From contig NZ_CP099567.1 in the NCBI RefSeq assembly GCF_022530855.2, positions 2,170,001 through 2,234,000 on the forward strand: a stretch of 64,000 bases of DNA, in the 5' to 3' direction. Below, one piece after another: positions 12,045 through 21,828 of the stretch. Each line of letters opens with the position of its first letter. Positions within the stretch are counted from its first letter, which is position 1. The DNA comes from Candidatus Vondammii sp. HM_W22. Its GTDB lineage: Bacteria > Pseudomonadota > Gammaproteobacteria > Chromatiales > Chromatiaceae. The notes beneath the pieces were generated by a model. The model was given only the letters and a program-made list of their open reading frames with translations. It ran no database searches and was not told the DNA's origin. A program made the translations under genes and the position numbers.

Positions 12045-12556
12045 CAACAACCTGTTCGATAACTGCATCAGTGACTTTGGATATGAGTGTGGCAGAGACA
12101 TCGGCCCCATACATCTCCTTGAATGTCGTGACGATTCCGCGGGTTATCATACCTTGGGCATACAAGAAGAGGATCTTGTCATCCATTGAGGTAAATCGAC
12201 GCTAGTGCTTCTTAACTAGCTGAGGTTCAAAGCTGCCCGCTCTATCTCGCGGGGTATCCAGTTCAAACTGGCCATCTTCCGTTTGCAAGGTCTTGCTGGT
12301 CGTGCCGTTGCGGCTATTACTCGCTTCGGATTGTTGATGCTTGGCAAAGCCAAGATGATCAGCCAGTTCAGCATTGAGTGCTGCATCGACCGTGATCCTG
12401 GTCAGCATTTGCCGAAACTCGCTGAGATCTTCTTCAGTTTTGATGTTTTTAGCGGCCGCCTGGGCTATCGCCTGGAGCTCTTTCTTGTCGATCATCTGCC
12501 TACCCTCTCCCTTGTTTGGGTTTGATGATAGGCAGTTACACAGAATTCAGGATAGT

Positions 12557-13450
12557 CTCTATAAATAACCCGACGAATGTCCTCGGGGTAACGAAAAAAG
12601 ACGGATAAGTTATCCCACTTCTTGCCCCATGATTGAATCACGATGGAGTATTTATCGCCCCAGGCTTTCTCAAGATCGTCGGGGGCTGATTCAGCTGCCT
12701 CTTTGTTCAGCACCTTATAAACACACTTAAGGTCAACCAGAAATACCTTCTGGTGCCTGGAGCCAACGTAGCGTAGCGAGTTGCGTATTTGGTGAACAAT
12801 CTCAGTCTCTGGAAATATTGTTTGTATCGCTTCTGGAAAGCCTGTCAGACCATCCACGGAAGCAATCAGGATATCGTTCATACCCCGATTTTATAAATCA
12901 CTCAGTACGCCCAATCAGAAATCAGCGCCCTCACTTTCGGACAGGTATAACCCCAGCACTTCTTTTTTACCTTCAATATTCAGCCCAAGAACTGTATAAA
13001 CAGCGCGATTTTGGTAGCGGCCTTGAGCCCTTTACTTTGTAGTGAATTCCGTCCAGCCAAACAAGAAAGGATAATGCGAATCCAGTGGGCGCTGTTGCCA
13101 AGCTTTTACAGTATCGATTATTTTGTCGGTTATCGCGCTGATTGCTGCGGTAGAGACCGAGATGCCATAGAGATCATGGACATGTTCACTGATATCGGAA
13201 TAACTCAAGCCCCGGCCATACATCGACAAGATCCTAGTTTCAATCTCATCGCTGACACTGGTTTGATGCTTCTTAATAATTTGGGGCTCAAATGTACCGG
13301 CCCGGTCACGGGGCATATTCAGGTCAATACGGCCCTCGCTTGTTTTAAGTGTCTTGCGGAACTTGCCGTTCTTGCGGTTAGGCACCACATCATCAGCAAC
13401 ATGATTCTCTGGCCCACCAAATCAAAACGGTTAGGATTTAATCAGATCAT
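12557..13450 (-). mobile_element. IS256-family remnant 3 (a different, more diverged member)
   Basis: On the minus strand, 13388-13032 encodes the N-terminal region (KTSEGRIDLNMPRDRAGTFE, YDISEHVHDLYG-like segment, DSHYPFLFGWTEFTTK), and 12881-12492 encodes NDILIASVDGLTGFPEAI followed by the region that ends at DIRRVIY. The frame is broken at several points, including a TAA for Lys just before NRGMNDIL near 12890. The 3' end is truncated by IS256 copy 2, which enters at about 12557. The sequence is clearly different from copies 1 and 2. It lies directly downstream of ibaG. Confidence 0.7.
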
Positions 13451-13598
13451 TGAGGCTGAATACTTCACGATATTGCTGTTTATCTTGTGTTTCAAGAACA
13501 TAAGACTCTCCTTGTTCTTTTTGTACCATCCATCCCGAGAATTCAACCTTCTCACTACAAATATGGATCGGAAGGTTGATTTTTCAACCTCATGTAGT

Positions 13599-13844
13599 CT
13601 ATAGATTTTCCTGCGCTGCCCAGTCTTCGGGGGTAAAAGTTTTGATCGACAAGGCGTGCAGTTCATCGCTCTTGATCTGTACCTTGACTGCAGCCATTAC
13701 CAGCCGCTGTTTCTGAAGCAGCGACTTCCCGGCGAATGCCTCACTGATAACTACTGCCTCGAAATGACGACCATCGCCCATAACCTGCACTTCGCAACCG
13801 GGCAGGCCTCCTTTGATCAACTCTTCTACTGTCTCATTTTCCAT
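13599..13844 (-). CDS. ibaG: BolA-family protein, IbaG/YrbA type
   Basis: Small BolA-like protein of 81 residues. The family pattern is visible: an N-terminal helix (ETVEELIKGGLPGCEVQV), a central GDGRHFEAVVISEAFAGKS with the conserved His, and the class II helix-turn KQRLVMAAVKVQIKSDELHAL, then SIKTFTPEDW. IbaG-type proteins act with monothiol glutaredoxins in iron-sulfur cluster handling and acid response. The stop is TAG. The gene is intact although flanked by an IS256 remnant and a dispersed repeat. In many gammaproteobacteria it sits beside murA, which is not seen here, so the IS pile may mark a rearrangement boundary. Confidence 0.85.
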   Translation of the reverse strand: MENETVEELIKGGLPGCEVQVMGDGRHFEAVVISEAFAGKSLLQKQRLVMAAVKVQIKSDELHALSIKTFTPEDWAAQENL

Positions 13845-13873
13845 ATTGAACGCTCTTAATTAATTATCAATAA

Positions 13874-14005
13874 GTTCTCATAAACACCATAAGGATGTTT
13901 GAGAAAGGGTGATGGAGAGTCCATTCCCAGAGATGTATTCACAGCGTCCCTTGGAAATGGACTCTCCATAATTCTCCCGCACAGACGTTTTGAGAACTCG
14001 CATTG
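13874..14005. repeat. Structured dispersed repeat, copy 2, between ibaG and prfC
   Basis: Two hairpins are visible. The first pairs TTCTCATAAACA with TGTTTGAGAA (about 13875-13906). The second (13913-13968) pairs TGGAGAGTCCATT with AATGGACTCTCCA around a 30-base loop containing TATTCACAGCGTCCC, the core shared with the repeat at 4981. The shared motifs TTGAGAACT and CAAAGTT follow before the prfC stop. The repeat lies just downstream of prfC, so it may also act as a transcription or mRNA-stability structure. Confidence 0.6.
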
Positions 14006-15589
14006 TCAAAGTTCCCGTGTAGCCAGAAAGCCTGCATCGGGCCAGCGCTCCATAGCAAGACTTAAATTCACCCTGGTCGGTGCAAGGTAAACCAGCTGGC
14101 CATCGCCATCTTCGGCCAAGTTTTCGTAGGCCTTATTACGAAATTTCTCCAGTATTTTTTCATCGTCGCACTGAATCCAGCGCGCGGCAACAACGTTGAC
14201 CGGTTCAACAACGGCTTCCACGCCATATTCACCTTTCAGCCGGTATGCTGCCACATCGAACTGCAGGGTACCAATCGCTCCCAGGATTAAATCATTATTT
14301 TTCAGCGGCCGGAATACCTGGGTTGCCCCCTCTTCGCAGAGTTGCAGAACACCCTTCTGCAGCGCCTTCATCCGCAAGGGATCCTTCAATACCACTCGGC
14401 GGAAAAGCTCAGGTGCAAAATAGGGAATACCTCCATATTTCAGCTCCTCACCCTCGGTAAACGTATCGCCTATCTGAATAGTACCGTGGTTATGCAAGCC
14501 AATAATATCGCCCGGCCAAGCCTCATCTACATGCCTGCGCTCATCTGCCTGAAAGGTGATCGCGTTGCTGATCTGGACCGTTTTCCCCAAGCGCACATGA
14601 CGCATCTTCATCCCTTTTTTATAGCTCCCGGAGCAAACCCGGAGAAAAGCGATACGATCCCGGTGAGCCGGGTCCATATTTGCCTGAATTTTAAAGATGA
14701 ATCCTGAAAATTTCTTCTCAGAGGGCTCTACCAGCCGTTGCTGAGTCTCTCTCGCTACGGGAAACGGAGCATACTCCACAAAGGCATCCAACAACTCTTT
14801 GACACCAAAGTTATTGATCGCCGAACCAAAAAATACCGGTGTCAATTCACCACGTGAATAGGCCTCCAGATCCAGTTCATGGCTGGCACCGCGAACCAGC
14901 TCGATCTCCTCCCGAAGCTCATCGGCCATATCGCCAACCACTTCATCTAACCTGGGGTTATCCAGCCCTTCGATCACCTCACCTTCATTAATCTTCCCAC
15001 CATGGGTGGCAGAGAAAAGGTGAGTGGTATTGGAGTGCAGATCGTAAACACCCTTGAAACGCTTTCCCATACCGATGGGCCAGGTTACGGGGGCACACTT
15101 TATCTTCAGGATATCCTCCACCTCGTCCATGATCTCCATGACATCGCGGCCTTCCCGGTCCAGTTTGTTGACGAATGTGAGAATAGGGGTATCTCTCAGG
15201 CGACAGACCTCCATTAGTTTGATGGTCCGTTTCTCAACACCTTTGGCAACATCGATCACCATCAGGGCGGAATCCACTGCCGTCAGAGTGCGATAGGTAT
15301 CTTCAGAGAAATCTTCATGGCCGGGGGTGTCCAGCAGATTGACGATAGAGTCCTCATAAGGGAACTGCATTATCGACGATGTCACCGAGATCCCCCGCTG
15401 CTTCTCCATCCCCATCCAGTCGGAAGTAGCATGACGCGCAGCCTTGCGGCCCTTTACCGTTCCCGCCATCTGGATGGCACCGCCAAACAACAACAACTTT
15501 TCAGTCAGTGTAGTCTTACCCGCATCGGGGTGGGAGATGATGGCAAAAGTTCTACGCCTTTGAATTTGTTTAATAAAATCCGAACTCAT
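14006..15589 (-). CDS. prfC: Peptide chain release factor 3
   Basis: RF3, the translational GTPase that recycles RF1/RF2 from the ribosome after peptide release. At 527 residues it has the normal length. GTPase motifs are intact: [16 protein letters not shown] (G1, about residue 19), [14 protein letters not shown] (G3, about 87) and NKLDREGRD (G4, about 141), followed by the class II domains. The ATG at 15589 gives the standard [21 protein letters not shown] start. It is a single-gene unit flanked downstream by a structured repeat and upstream by a phage-tail remnant. The stop is TGA. Confidence 0.97.
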   Translation of the reverse strand: MSSDFIKQIQRRRTFAIISHPDAGKTTLTEKLLLFGGAIQMAGTVKGRKAARHATSDWMGMEKQRGISVTSSIMQFPYEDSIVNLLDTPGHEDFSEDTYRTLTAVDSALMVIDVAKGVEKRTIKLMEVCRLRDTPILTFVNKLDREGRDVMEIMDEVEDILKIKCAPVTWPIGMGKRFKGVYDLHSNTTHLFSATHGGKINEGEVIEGLDNPRLDEVVGDMADELREEIELVRGASHELDLEAYSRGELTPVFFGSAINNFGVKELLDAFVEYAPFPVARETQQRLVEPSEKKFSGFIFKIQANMDPAHRDRIAFLRVCSGSYKKGMKMRHVRLGKTVQISNAITFQADERRHVDEAWPGDIIGLHNHGTIQIGDTFTEGEELKYGGIPYFAPELFRRVVLKDPLRMKALQKGVLQLCEEGATQVFRPLKNNDLILGAIGTLQFDVAAYRLKGEYGVEAVVEPVNVVAARWIQCDDEKILEKFRNKAYENLAEDGDGQLVYLAPTRVNLSLAMERWPDAGFLATREL

Positions 15590-15694
15590 TAACCATAGCC
15601 TTGTTTATGTACGCCCATATGTACACATTAGTGAATAGCAAAAAAGCGGGAAAGTTGATAGTCCTCCATTATATAATTTTGCCGAAAATAAATC

Positions 15695-16720
15695 TTACAC
15701 TGTTTGCTTTTTCACGGTTCCATCGAGGCTAATAGAGTAGCCGCTATTGTTAAAAGTGTGTGTTGCAGTCTCAACAACCCAAGTCTTGTTCACCCCATCA
15801 CGAAAGCCGGATAATTTTAGCGGCGCTTCTGCCATGAATAAAGGATTGCCCGGTAGCTGAAGGCTAACTGTAGACTTACCCCGTTGAAAGTTTTCTAGTT
15901 GGGCACTTGCCGCCTTGATCGCTTCCGATTCATCTTTGAGCAGTTTGCGGATGGTGTAAGCCAGTTCTTCGTCACCTGTGGTCACTTCAATTTCTTTCGA
16001 TTGTGCTTTATCCCGGTACTTTGCTTTTACACTGGCATAAGCCCCACGCTCAACTAAAGACACACGCCAATTGGTAACTTCTTTCGGCGCTAGTGATATT
16101 AGCGGGATAACCGCACCGCTTGCAGTCTTGGCCTCTCCTCTCTTGATGAATAGCAAGAACCCGCTGGCCGACTTGGCAACTGCACCCACTTTGCCACCTA
16201 ATCGGTGTCAACAAGTTTAAATCATGTTCATTGGTTTGATTCACCACCTCATAATCAACAGCATCAAAGTCTTTACCAAGTTTCGCTTCAAGCCCATGTT
16301 CAGCGGCGATACTTTGCAAAATCTCTTTTAATTGAATTCGTGCGGGGGTTTACCGGGCTTCTGCCAAGTTCGTGTCTTCGGGACTTTCAGCCCTTTTTTC
16401 ATGTTTGCTGCTTTGCCACAGATCATCAAGACATTTGACGGCCCTAGTATTTCAATTTCATCAACAACATATAAACCCATGCGTTGAATCACAGTCTCTT
16501 TGTACCTCAAAGACACTTCCAGTTCTGCACCAGTGCGCGGTAACGCTAAAACATGGTCAGCGTCACCCAAGCATATTTCAAGCAGTTGCTCTTGGAATCT
16601 TCGTCTTTGCGAAGCTCTAACCTAAATTCAATACGCTTAGGTGTCCCATCTTTAAAGAAGGTATTTTGATTTTCAGTAATAGATTCAATCATCCACCGAC
16701 CGAATGCTACTTAGTCGATC
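15695..16720 (-). pseudogene. P2-like phage tail remnant: gpU tail end fused to broken gpD (late control protein)
   Basis: Read on the minus strand, about 16720-16575 gives the end of a P2 gpU-type tail protein (GRWMIESITENQNTFFKDG, PKRIEFRLEL). It then continues, in shifting frames, into a gpD-type protein: DHVLALPRTGAELEVSLRYK and GLYVVDEIEILGP (16570-16328), DFDAVDYEVVNQTNEHDLNL (about 16230) and GFLLFIKRGEAKTASG up to SLDGTVKKQTV (16189-15695). The first part of gpD is missing, so a deletion probably joined the two genes. In P2 these genes are adjacent at the end of the tail operon. No other phage genes remain; the other edge is an IS5-type element. Confidence 0.7.
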
Positions 16721-16789
16721 CTGAAATATTAATAACGTAATGATTTATATAAAATAAGCGTCTAAATTTGATAAAATAAACGTCCGGAA

Positions 16790-18153
16790 AGGGGTAAAAG
16801 CAGAGAAAAACTGGACGAAACAGAGGTGGATAATTGAGCAAAGCCAAGACAGCCAATCCCAACCAGCAAAGTTTCCTGCACCAGAACTTACTGGATCAGC
16901 TGAACCCCAAGCATCCACTTTTGCTATTGGCCAGACAGATAGACTGGTCATATTTTGATGCTGAATTTGCCCCGCTTTATTCTCATCTTGGAAAGCCCTC
17001 AAAACCGATCCGCCTAATGGTGGGCCTCTCGATACTCAAGCATCTGGAAGATCTCAGTGACGAGGTTCTGATTCAACGCTGGATACAAAATCCCTACTAC
17101 CAGTAGTTTTACGGGTGAGATCGAATTCCAATGGCAACTTCCTTGTGACCCCTCCGACCTGACTTACTTCAGAAAGCGTATTGGCAACGAAGGTTTTGAA
17201 AAGGTCCTAGCTGCCTCTATCGCCTTACATCAAGAAAAGGCGATCGAAGATAAAATGTGTATCGACACTACCGTACAAGAGAAAAACATTACCTTTCCAA
17301 CTGATGCAAAGCAGTACCGAAAGATACACGGGCAGTTACTCAAGATGGCCCGAGCAGAAGGTATCGTGCTCAGTCGAAGCCATGAGAAGGAAGTAAAAAT
17401 TCTCAAGCTCCCCACCCGATTTGCCACACATCCTAGGAATCGTAAAAAGGCACGTAAGGCCGTCAAGCAATTAAAGACCATCAGCGGCCGATTACTGCGT
17501 GAAATACAGCGTAAGATGACCGCAGAACAACAGAAATTCTATGCAGAAAAGTTCGCCCTGTACCAGCGCATGCTGAATCAGAAGCGTGCTGATAAAAACA
17601 AGTTGTACAGCCTACATGAACCTCATGTTTACTGTATGAGCAAAGGCAAGGCCCAGCAGCGTTATGAGTTTGGCACCAAGGCATCAATCACCACCACAAG
17701 GGACGCGGGCATTGTGATTGGTGCCCTGGCTTTTGAGAAGAATGTATTTGATGGTCACACCGTACCTAAGGTCTTGGCACAGGTGAAACGTCTCATCAAT
17801 CGAGTACCCAAAGTGGGTATTGCTGATCGAGGTTATCGGGGCAAATCAAAGGTTAATGACACCCAGATAGTAACGCCAAAGCCTGCTAGGAAGAATACCT
17901 CAGAAGAAGCCATGGCATTAGCCAGAAAACGTTTCAGAAGACCAGCTGGCATTGAGCCTGTGGTCACTTAAAGAGTGACCATAGGCTAAAAAGGAACTTT
18001 CTTAAAGGCTTTGCCGGGGATCAGATTAACTTGCTTATGGCGGCGGCTGCCTTCAACTTTAGAAAATGGATGAGGGAGGTTCTTTTTGTGCTGAAAAATA
18101 TCATGTCCATACTGTTGTTCCTGTTTGCAAAACAGAAACAACAGTATTATTAA
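16790..18153 (+). mobile_element. IS5-family element, transposase interrupted by stops
   Basis: The transposase reads from 16834 (TTG or GTG-like start) with HPLLLLARQIDWSYFDAEFA and LEDLSDEVLIQRWIQNPYYQ. A TAG at 17104 and a frameshift a few bases later break it. The catalytic part resumes in 17107-17969 with CIDTTVQEKNITFPTDAKQY, RYEFGTKASI, and VGIADRGYRGKSK. A stop at 17969 precedes the usual C-terminal block, still readable in another frame as FLKGFAGDQIN and AAAAFNFRKWMRE. It is a different IS5 subgroup from copies A-C. Not functional as written. Confidence 0.75.
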
Positions 18154-18531
18154 GTGCCTGGAATGAATATTTCAGGGTCGACTAATTCGGTTGTTTCCGC
18201 ACTCACGAAACAGGTTAAAAAACTTCCAGACAAGCTGGTACAGTCATTAACTTTGGATAGGGGGATGGAGCTTGCCGGTCACAAGAAATTTACTATGGCG
18301 ATAGATGCAAAAGTCTACTTTTGTGACCCACAAAGTCCATGGCAAAGAGGGACCAATGAAAATACAAATCGGCTATTGAGGCAGTACTTTCCGAAGAAAA
18401 TAGACTTGTCGATTTACTCTTAGGCACAATTAGATCGCGTGGCGAAAAAACTCAATCAGCGACCGAGAAAAACATTAGACTTCGCCACTCCTGCAGATAA
18501 ACTAAATGACAGTGTTGCATCGACCCCTTGA
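18154..18531 (+). mobile_element. IS30-family transposase, C-terminal fragment
   Basis: Encodes only the last third of an IS30 transposase: LTLDRGMELAGHKKF (second catalytic Asp region) and SPWQRGTNENTNRLLRQYFP (catalytic Glu region). A TAG at 18421-18423 interrupts the expected YSQAQLD segment, a CAG-to-TAG change, after which AQLDRVAKKLNQRPRKTLDF continues in the same frame. It is related to but distinct from the IS30 remnant at 7606. The stretch 18532-18785 that follows holds no gene that I can recognise. Confidence 0.7.
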
Positions 18532-18785
18532 ATCTACAATCGAGGGCTTGAGAAAAATGCCCATGGTGTATTTACCAAGTATGCCTTGATTAATCGCGTA
18601 CTGGCTAAGCGGCATTTATTAATCATTTCATAGGCAAGTTGCGACTGAAAGCCCCGGAATAGCCAAAATTAAGGTCACATCCGAGAATAACGCAGGTTAT
18701 TTTTACAAATATTTAAGATTGGATGGCAAGTGAAGTGAAAAAAATATTTTTCAGGCCATCCCTAGGACAGCCCCCTATCCTTTTA

Positions 18786-20598
18786 TCAGCTCTTTTAAAG
18801 CCAGTGCAAAACGCTGGGAGCGAATGGTCTATCCGGCGATCATTGTCTTTGGCTTAATGGGCCATCCGGTTTCTAGTTGATCTATAGTCTGACCACGGAT
18901 ATGCACGAATTGGAATGGAGTATAATCTGCTGATGGCGGAGAACATTTCCAAGCTATCCCTCAGTGTTGAGTCAATGGAGCTATGGTCAAATCTGGTGTA
19001 TAAGCCATCAAGCAGCTTCCTGTTCAACTCGGATCCCATCTTTAAATTGCACACCTTCAATTACATCGGCGAGCAGTTGATAGCCTCTTAAGCGGTGCCA
19101 TCTTTTTTGTGCAGTGTGCATCAACTTAAATGCCATGGCCAACGTCGTTAATCGACTACCGCAGTTCTTTGTTCTCGTGGTTCTAAGCCGCACTGTGGTA
19201 AACACCGATTCAATCGGGTTGCTGGTTCGTATATGCCCCCAGTGTTCCGCAGAAAAATCATAAAAAGTCAGCATCTTGTCTCGGTCTTTTTGTAAGCAAT
19301 GCATCGCTTTCGGGTACTTATCCTCATATTTTCGCAAGCATAAATCAAAGGCTTTTTCGGCATTGGTTCGAGAGTCAGACATCCAAATATCATGCAGATT
19401 CTCTTTGACTTTAGGCTATATCGCCCTAGGCACTTTGTTGAGCACATTGGCGGTCTTGTGCACCCAACAACGCTGGTGCTTCGTCGTTGGCCAATGCTTG
19501 GTAATGGCCTTCCAGAAGCCTAGTGCACCGTCACCAACGGCCACCTCTGGCGGCACCGTAAAACCTTGTTCTGTGAGCTGCTCTAACAACTCTAACCAGC
19601 TCGCTTCTGACTCACGGTAGCCATCCGTAAGCCCAATGACTTCCTTACGACCTGTGCTGTCGGAACCCATGATCACCAGCAAGCAAAGCTTGTCGTCTTG
19701 CCTTACGTTGCAATAAACACCGTCGGCCCAAATGTACACATAGCGCCGCTTTGATAAATCGCGCTTACGCCACTGACCATATTCGCTTTCCCAAGTTTGC
19801 TTGAGGCGGCTTATGGTATTGGAGGACAAACCTTTGGCATCAGCGCCAAGCAAACCTGCCAGTGCGTCCCTGAAGTCGCCTGTAGAGATGCCTTTCAAGT
19901 ACAACCAGGGCAGCAGCTCTTCAATGGTCTTCGCTCGCTTCAAGTACGGTGGCACCAAACCGCTGTTAAACTTGATGCCTTGCCCGGTACGATCTCTTAC
20001 TTTGGGAACCTTGACCCCAATATCACCAAGCCCTGTTTGGATCATACGTTCCGGCAGGTGCCCATTGCGCACAACACCTTGTAAGCCTGATTCTCTCAGA
20101 AACCCTTGGTATTGTGCTAACAGGGTGGCAACTTCCGCCTCTATGGCTTGGGCTAATAGTTGCTGGGATCCGGTATGTAAAAGCTCAGAAAGGACATCTC
20201 GCGCTGGCCTATTCAGCCCGACAATATTATCATCCTTCATGTAGCGTACTCTTGTTGGTTGGTGATCGGCTAGGATCTTTTCCTTCCAACAGGATATGCT
20301 GCTTTAATTCCTCATACACCAGAAATGGCTATGCCTCGAGTCAATGACGTCAGAGGTAAGGGATATGCAGATGCATATCCATAGCATGGACACATCTATT
20401 TTGGTGATGAAGGATGATATGGGTGCTATCGCCACTAAACTGGATACCTTGCCACCCATGTTGCATGCAATTTCAGAAATGAACCAGTCGATGAAATTGA
20501 TGACTGTTAATACAGGGGTGATGAGTCATGATGTGAGAGGCATGAACCAGAGTGTTGGTCGCCCTATGTCATTCATGAACTCATTCGCCCCCTGGTGA
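18786..20598 (+). pseudogene. Small membrane-anchored, Met-rich coiled-coil protein gene, split by an IS256 element
   Basis: Before the IS256 copy the sequence encodes SFKASAKRWERMVYPAIIVF, a basic start leading into a transmembrane segment; a stop near 18885 and at least one frameshift follow, then MEYNLLMAENISKLSLSVES. After the element, at 20344, the same frame continues with TSEVRDMQMHIHSMD and ends at 20598 with GRPMSFMNSFAPW. Removing the element and one target duplication joins the two halves in frame. The heptad-like spacing of Met residues suggests a coiled coil. I do not recognise the family by name. It is inactivated by the insertion, and the N-terminal part has additional frame damage. 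Confidence 0.55.
18978..20337 (-). mobile_element. IS256-family element 4 with 9-bp target duplication
   Basis: The element has related inverted ends (GAGCTATGG at the left; GAGGCATAGCC reading inward from the right, both followed by TCTGGTGTAT). The nine bases GAGTCAATG are repeated on both sides (18969-18977 and 20338-20346), as expected for IS256 transposition. The transposase runs from 20240 to 19008 with typical blocks (VYIWADGVYCNVRQD, CWVHKTANVLNKVP, HIRTSNPIESVF). One in-frame TAG at 19416-19418 interrupts RAI-PKVKENL, most simply a CAG codon changed to TAG. Apart from that the 410-codon frame is complete, so this is a recent arrival that was later damaged. Confidence 0.85.
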
Positions 20599-20615
20599 TA
20601 AGTCAGCAGCTTCAA

Positions 20616-21725
20616 TCAGTGAAACAGTGACTCCAGTTCGCCAAAACCGCTATCCGCCAGCTTCTCTTTGGGGATAAATCGCAGTGATGCAGAGTTGACG
20701 CAATAACGCAGTCCCGTAGGCTTGGGCCCGTCATTGAAGACGTGGCCAAGATGGGAGTCACCCATCTTGCTGCGAACCTCGGTCCGGGGAAAGATCATTT
20801 TGTAATCCGTCTCTTCCACAATACTTTCCGCTTTTAGGGGGCGGGTAAAACTGGGCCAGCCGGTGCCTGATTTGTATTTATCCTTCGAGGAGAAGAGGGG
20901 CTCTCCACTCACGATATCCACATAAATGCCATCACGTTTTTCATCCCAGTATTCATTATTGAACGACCGCTCGGTACCCTCTTCCTGGGTTACCTTGTAC
21001 TGCAGCGGTGTCAGTTTACTGCGCAGTTCTCTGTCAGAAGGCTTGGCGAAGTTGCTTGCACTCTGTTCCGGTTTTGCTACTTTTATCTGTAAGTCATCTC
21101 CCCAGGTCTCTTCCAGAAACTGGTCGCGTCCGGAATTGTAACGATAGAACTTGTAGCGGATTGGGTTCTTTTTATAGTAATCCTGGTGATACTCTTCGGC
21201 ATTCCAGAACTGTGTAAGTGGAAGCAGTTCGGTCACCACCGGCTTGTTGAAAACACCGGAGCTGTCCAAGGCGGCACGTGACTTTTCCGCGGCCTCTTTC
21301 TGGTGTTCGTTGTGATAGAAGATGGCAGGGCGATACTGTGCTCCCCTATCATAGAACTGCCCGCCGCCATCCGTCGGATCGATTTGACGCCAGAGGGAAT
21401 CCAACAGCGTTTCATAGGTGATCACGGTTGGGTCATAATAGACCTGAACGGCCTCAATATGCTTTGTGCGGCTGGATGAAACCTGCCTATAGGTGGGGTT
21501 TTCCACCTCACCACCGGTATAGCCGGAGATCGCCTCTTTCACCCCCTCCAACTTTTCAAAACCCGACTCAACGCACCAAAAACAGCCGCCGGCAAAAGTG
21601 GCTACCTGAAGATTGCTTCCCAATTCCAAAGGCATTGCTTTCTGACTCTTGTCAGCGACGGTCTGGCTGCATCCGGCCAGCAGTGGGATAAGGAAAAGTA
21701 TCACGTACAACAAAGGATGTTTCAT
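20616..21725 (-). CDS. msrAB: Lipoprotein MsrA-MsrB fusion, peptide methionine sulfoxide reductase
   Basis: Bifunctional enzyme reducing both the S and R epimers of methionine sulfoxide in proteins. A signal peptide with the lipobox LLAGC (about residues 15-19) places it in the cell envelope facing the periplasm. The MsrA domain has GGCFWCVE (catalytic Cys, about residue 49); the MsrB domain has GTGWPSF and RYCVNSASL (catalytic Cys, about 346). A clear GGAGAG site precedes the ATG at 21725, which I prefer over an upstream in-frame codon at 21752. It lies next to a two-component system and a methionine-rich periplasmic protein. Confidence 0.93.
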   Translation of the reverse strand: MKHPLLYVILFLIPLLAGCSQTVADKSQKAMPLELGSNLQVATFAGGCFWCVESGFEKLEGVKEAISGYTGGEVENPTYRQVSSSRTKHIEAVQVYYDPTVITYETLLDSLWRQIDPTDGGGQFYDRGAQYRPAIFYHNEHQKEAAEKSRAALDSSGVFNKPVVTELLPLTQFWNAEEYHQDYYKKNPIRYKFYRYNSGRDQFLEETWGDDLQIKVAKPEQSASNFAKPSDRELRSKLTPLQYKVTQEEGTERSFNNEYWDEKRDGIYVDIVSGEPLFSSKDKYKSGTGWPSFTRPLKAESIVEETDYKMIFPRTEVRSKMGDSHLGHVFNDGPKPTGLRYCVNSASLRFIPKEKLADSGFGELESLFH

Positions 21726-21828
21726 CTCTCTCTCCAAATAATTCAATCGCATAAAATCTCAGATACAAGAGTGGGCTAAAGAGTTCAAATCACCATCACG
21801 GAAAAATCATAATTTTATCACGAGAAGT

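Larger units (their letters stand above)
10345..12556 (-). mobile_element. IS256-family element 2, interrupted by an IS3 element
   Basis: The transposase starts at 12495 (MIDKKELQAIAQAAAKN) and, once the inserted IS3 element is removed, runs to 10341 (IRHWKLALNRFT). Two in-frame amber codons are the main lesions: at 12202-12204 (KKH then TAG, where remnant 3 has KKHQ) and at 10569-10571 (AHW then TAG then NLN, where remnant 1 has HWQNLN). Both are single C-to-T changes of CAG. The IS256 motifs NRGVKDILIAC and IYTNNAIESLN are intact. The right edge cuts into another IS256 copy just after its RVIY segment. The 5' end carries TGTGTAACTGCC, probably part of its terminal repeat. Confidence 0.75.

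Noticed and set aside
13011-13604. 197-codon plus-strand frame near ibaG
   Set aside because: It runs antisense to an IS256 remnant and shows no family features.
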